Shown piece by piece: positions 61,644-64,000 of a stretch of 64,000 nt of DNA. The DNA is from JBAZYK01 sp964582265 (GTDB lineage: Bacteria > Patescibacteriota > Gracilibacteria > UBA1369): NCBI GenBank assembly GCA_964582265.1, contig CAZOQT010000002.1, forward strand, positions 8,879-72,878, given 5' to 3'. Position numbers and translations under genes: made by a program. The notes under the pieces are model-generated. The model was not told the DNA's origin. It searched no databases and was given only the letters and a program-made list of their open reading frames with translations. The first letter of the stretch is position 1. The number at the start of each line of letters is the position of its first letter.

Positions 61644-61699
61644 TTTAACTCCTATTTAAGTAATTAAATGGGTAATACCTCCTTTTTGCGAGTTATACT

Positions 61700-62236
61700 G
61701 TGTTAGAACAAGAACAAAAACTCGTTGAAGAAGCCAAACTTAACCCGGAAAAGTTTGTACTTCTGTATGATAAGTATTTTGATCAGATTTTCAGATATGT
61801 TTATCGTCGCGTGAGTGATAAAGACGCGGTGGAGGATCTGGTTAGTCAAACCTTTTATGACGCGCTTTCTCACTTGAAGAGTTTTGAATGGAGAGGTTAT
61901 CCATTTTCTTCCTGGCTTTATAAAATTGCGCATAACAATGTGCTTAAGTGGTATCGCCAGAATCAAAAATCTCACTTTGTGGAGCTGGAAAAAGCTTCTG
62001 ACCTGATTGATCATCAGGCAAATCACGCCCAGGAGGCTGTGCAAAAAGAGGAGCAACATGAGATCCAAGAAGCAATGCAGCAATTGGATCCGGAAGAACG
62101 AGAAATTTTACGCTTAAAATATTTTGAAGGAGTATCGAATATTGAAATCGCGGAGATTATGGGATTAAGCGCAAATCACATTGGAGTTAAGGTTTATCGC
62201 ACACTTAAAAAATTTAAACAACTTTTAAAAACATAG
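61700..62236 (+). CDS. ECF-type RNA polymerase sigma factor
   Basis: 178 aa from GTG. Region 2: FDQIFRYVYRRVSDKDAVED, LVSQTFYDALSHLKSFEWRG, FSSWLYKIAHNNVLKWYRQN. Region 4: LDPEEREILRLKYFEGVSNI, EIAEIMGLSANHIGVKVYRT. No region 1.1 or 3. Followed after 3 bp by a membrane protein that is probably its anti-sigma factor. Its promoter looks like that of the housekeeping sigma, so no autoregulation can be read. Confidence 0.92.
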   Translation: MLEQEQKLVEEAKLNPEKFVLLYDKYFDQIFRYVYRRVSDKDAVEDLVSQTFYDALSHLKSFEWRGYPFSSWLYKIAHNNVLKWYRQNQKSHFVELEKASDLIDHQANHAQEAVQKEEQHEIQEAMQQLDPEEREILRLKYFEGVSNIEIAEIMGLSANHIGVKVYRTLKKFKQLLKT

Positions 62237-62239
62237 TTT

Positions 62240-63505
62240 ATGTCTCGTCAGTCTGGTAGGTATTTTGCTTCTGTAATCGCTAAAATTCAGGAGTACAAGA
62301 ATCAGGAAAATATAGTTATTGATCAGAATTTTAAGGATCAACTTAAGGCTAACATAATAGCTAAGATTCAAAATTTACCAGTACAGTCAGTTGTAAAAGA
62401 AGAGGCAAGGGTGGAGGGGGCGGCAGTGATGATGGCAAGCCCCGAGCAAGTCTCCAGTTTAGAAAATACGGTGCAAAGCCCAAGCATAGATGAGGTTTTT
62501 TTTGATGCGCCAGTGCTTCCTGAGGACCAAAAACCGGCTGCTTCAATTTTGGATAAAGAAATTGATTTGAATCCGGCTTATTATGAGGTAGGAAGCGAAG
62601 ATGGATTTTTAGATAAACTCCTTAAATGGAAATATCAATTGGCTGCGATTCCAGCATTGCTGCTTTTAGTGATGGTTGTGGTTGCGGTAAAAAATTTGCC
62701 TTTGGATCTGACTAAAAAAGGTGTCGATTCAACTCAAAGCCAAAACGTGCAAATGCCGGATTCCCAGGCTGCATCACAATCAGAAATAATGACTCAACCC
62801 AATACCCAGGCGGCTGATCAAAAAGATTCGCAGATTAGTTCGCAAGGCTCGCAAAGCGGGATGCAAAGCGGGACGCAAGACAGACCAGTCCAAAATAAGG
62901 CTAGTTCTGATGTGAAAACCATTCCAAGTGTTGCTCAACCCTTAAGTCAGTTAGTTAAGTTGACGCCGCCTGCATCACAAGAAAACCCCACAAATACAGC
63001 GGCGGGGAATACTCAGGCAACTCAGCCAGTCCAAACGCCAACACCTTCACAAGTAACGACGACTCCAACTGTGAGTGAGCCTACAAACACTAGTTCTAAA
63101 GCTGCAGTTACTGTTCAGTCCCCTATAAGTAACGCTGTAAATTTTAAAGTTTATTATAAAAATAATTATGTGGAGGCGGAAAAGGCTGCTTTTGAACAAA
63201 AGGTCTTAACTCCTTTGCTTACGGATAAGACTTTTGCTTATGTAATTGTGCGTGATGGTGGAAGTGGGAAAGTGATGGTGGATGTTTACAAAAAGGACGG
63301 TACTTTTACCCGGTATAATTATGTTTACAACGCTACTTTAAAGGTATGGACTGCTGGCGGAGGATCCCAAACTACTACGACTCAAACTCAGACAGTTACG
63401 CAACAGGCAGTTACGCAACAGGTGATTCAGTATCAAATAATTCAGCAACCGTCATTTGATTACTTCACTCAGCCGATTATTAACTATACCCGCGTAAATC
63501 CATAA
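62240..63505 (+). CDS. Probable membrane anti-sigma factor (unknown outer part)
   Basis: 421 aa. N-terminal cytoplasmic part about 130 residues (SVIAKIQEYKNQENIVIDQN, LKANIIAKIQNLPVQSVVKE), one membrane helix (about 131-155, WKYQLAAIPALLLLVMVVVA), a long Gln/Ser/Thr/Pro-rich outer linker (about 165-300), then a small domain around 300-370 (VNFKVYYKNNYVEAEKAAFE, VMVDVYKKDGTFTRYNYVYN) and a Gln/Thr-rich end. No zinc anti-sigma motif seen. Function inferred from its place 3 bp behind the ECF sigma gene. Its 3' end overlaps the convergent ligase gene by 54 bp. Confidence 0.65.
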   Translation: MSRQSGRYFASVIAKIQEYKNQENIVIDQNFKDQLKANIIAKIQNLPVQSVVKEEARVEGAAVMMASPEQVSSLENTVQSPSIDEVFFDAPVLPEDQKPAASILDKEIDLNPAYYEVGSEDGFLDKLLKWKYQLAAIPALLLLVMVVVAVKNLPLDLTKKGVDSTQSQNVQMPDSQAASQSEIMTQPNTQAADQKDSQISSQGSQSGMQSGTQDRPVQNKASSDVKTIPSVAQPLSQLVKLTPPASQENPTNTAAGNTQATQPVQTPTPSQVTTTPTVSEPTNTSSKAAVTVQSPISNAVNFKVYYKNNYVEAEKAAFEQKVLTPLLTDKTFAYVIVRDGGSGKVMVDVYKKDGTFTRYNYVYNATLKVWTAGGGSQTTTTQTQTVTQQAVTQQVIQYQIIQQPSFDYFTQPIINYTRVNP

Positions 63506-64000
63506 GAAAATCATGATTTGAGGGAAAAGAAGGCTGTTCACAAAAACGGAATGGGCCATTAAAGCGGCTGTGCCACTTAAAAGTCCTAACCCCAATGCCT
63601 GTTTAAAAGGCGAATTGAGTTTGTCTTGCCAATTGCGCAGAGCAACTTTTAATAAATTCCAGTAAAGCAATAAGAAAGGGATCAGTCCAAGAATTCCGGT
63701 TGTGGCCAAAATAGTAAGCAGGCTGGAGTCTGAGCCGCTGGCCGAATGACTGGTTGGATCTTGCACAAAGCCTTCATTATATTTTACATAGCGCAAAGTG
63801 TTGTAGCCACTGCCAAGTAATGGACGTTTTTGAATGAGTTCCAGGGTTTGTTGCCAGGACTTAATGCGGAGTCTGGCGGTGGCGTCGGGGTTTTCTGCTG
63901 TGTTTGTGATAAAAGAGGTGACAGTGTGAACAAGATCGGTAATTCTTTCTTGCGCCCTGGTGGAAAAAGAAAGGCCAATGATGGCGATTAATACTCCTAA
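63452..64000 (-). CDS. O-antigen ligase/polymerase-like membrane protein (5' end outside window)
   Basis: The C-terminal 182 codons of a gene that continues beyond the window edge. The open frame covers 63452-64000 without a stop, so the frame start near 63796 is not the true start. Motifs: ARLRIKSWQQTLELIQKRPL, LLGSGYNTLRYVKYNEG, SHSASGSDSSLLTILATTGI and two transmembrane helices (LGLIPFLLLYWNLLKVAL, FVNSLLFPQIMIFLWIYAG). This fits the Wzy/WaaL family (PLxGxGxxxx...xxHSxxxxxLxxxGxxG), which polymerises or attaches surface polysaccharide. 3' end overlaps the anti-sigma gene. Confidence 0.85.
   Translation of the reverse strand, partial: LGVLIAIIGLSFSTRAQERITDLVHTVTSFITNTAENPDATARLRIKSWQQTLELIQKRPLLGSGYNTLRYVKYNEGFVQDPTSHSASGSDSSLLTILATTGILGLIPFLLLYWNLLKVALRNWQDKLNSPFKQALGLGLLSGTAALMAHSVFVNSLLFPQIMIFLWIYAGIVNNRLSEVIK

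Noticed and set aside
63784..63978. Separate 64-aa frame on the minus strand
   Set aside because: Lies in another frame of the O-antigen-ligase-like gene, whose own frame is open to the window end with family motifs.
1..64000. CRISPR arrays, insertion sequences, prophage genes
   Set aside because: No regularly spaced repeats, transposase, integrase or phage structural genes seen; the short repeats found are not spacer-like.

Overview
The window is AT-rich bacterial chromosome with short intergenic spacers. It combines full-length housekeeping genes with many small or large proteins I do not recognise. Several features suggest a Candidate Phyla Radiation / Patescibacteria genome: a stand-alone 5'-3' exonuclease, a T4SS-type pilin, a lysine-aminoacylase-type class II synthetase beside EF-P, a VanW-type wall protein and FemX. 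UGA acts as a normal stop (ATGA overlaps at 3579-3582, 15079-15082 and 44607-44610). That argues against the UGA=Gly code of Gracilibacteria/Absconditabacteria and leaves a Peregrinibacteria-like lineage possible. This placement is inference; no rRNA is present. Few starts have a clear Shine-Dalgarno sequence. Ten Ns at 15760-15769 flanked by near-identical sequence show that this is a scaffolded, probably metagenomic, assembly.

Layout: 1-1072 a FemX-like wall enzyme. 1113-8609 an eight-gene co-directional operon of charged, helical proteins with no recognisable domains; its four larger proteins share a short N-terminal sequence ending [RN]L[IV][FY]. 8656-11218 ftsA-ftsZ (minus). 11685-17589 (mostly minus) exonuclease, pilin, KhpA-like, S16, cobalamin adenosyltransferase, an aminotransferase broken by the gap, and YqeY. 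17753-24439 an SLH surface protein, an unknown membrane protein, a YgjP-like metalloprotease, an SdpR/SdpI-type pair and a divergent protein kinase, then tRNA-Asp. 24685-29019 a GT4 glycosyltransferase, a DciA-like protein and a two-subunit 2-oxoacid:ferredoxin oxidoreductase. 29156-36352 a lipoprotein, QueG, CarB, FolE and RecR. 36349-39892 an MEP isoprenoid cluster (ispE, ispDF fusion, dxr). 40026-41111 infC-rpmI-rplT, with infC apparently starting at AUU. 41190-47358 acylphosphatase, cyclophilin, MurF, HolB, TPR and VanW proteins. 47376-51447 (minus) YtxH, TrxB, RNase Y and a cysteine desulfurase. 51919-59709 dnaN, mfd, a GenX/EpmA-like synthetase, efp and two unknowns. 59830-61571 tmRNA, a cold-shock protein, a small unknown and a GGQ rescue factor. 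61700-63505 an ECF sigma factor with a probable membrane anti-sigma. 63452-64000 the end of an O-antigen-ligase-like gene.

The genes cover division and wall synthesis, isoprenoid precursor supply, DNA replication and repair, translation and its quality control (EF-P with a candidate modifier, tmRNA, GGQ factor), and ferredoxin-linked carbon metabolism. QueG and the adenosyltransferase both point to cobalamin use. The strongest candidate for something undescribed is the 1113-8609 operon. Other points worth checking are the AUU start of infC, the 27-residue tmRNA tag, the OB-fold GenX-like enzyme beside efp, and the GTTTTGAACA repeats upstream of dnaN.
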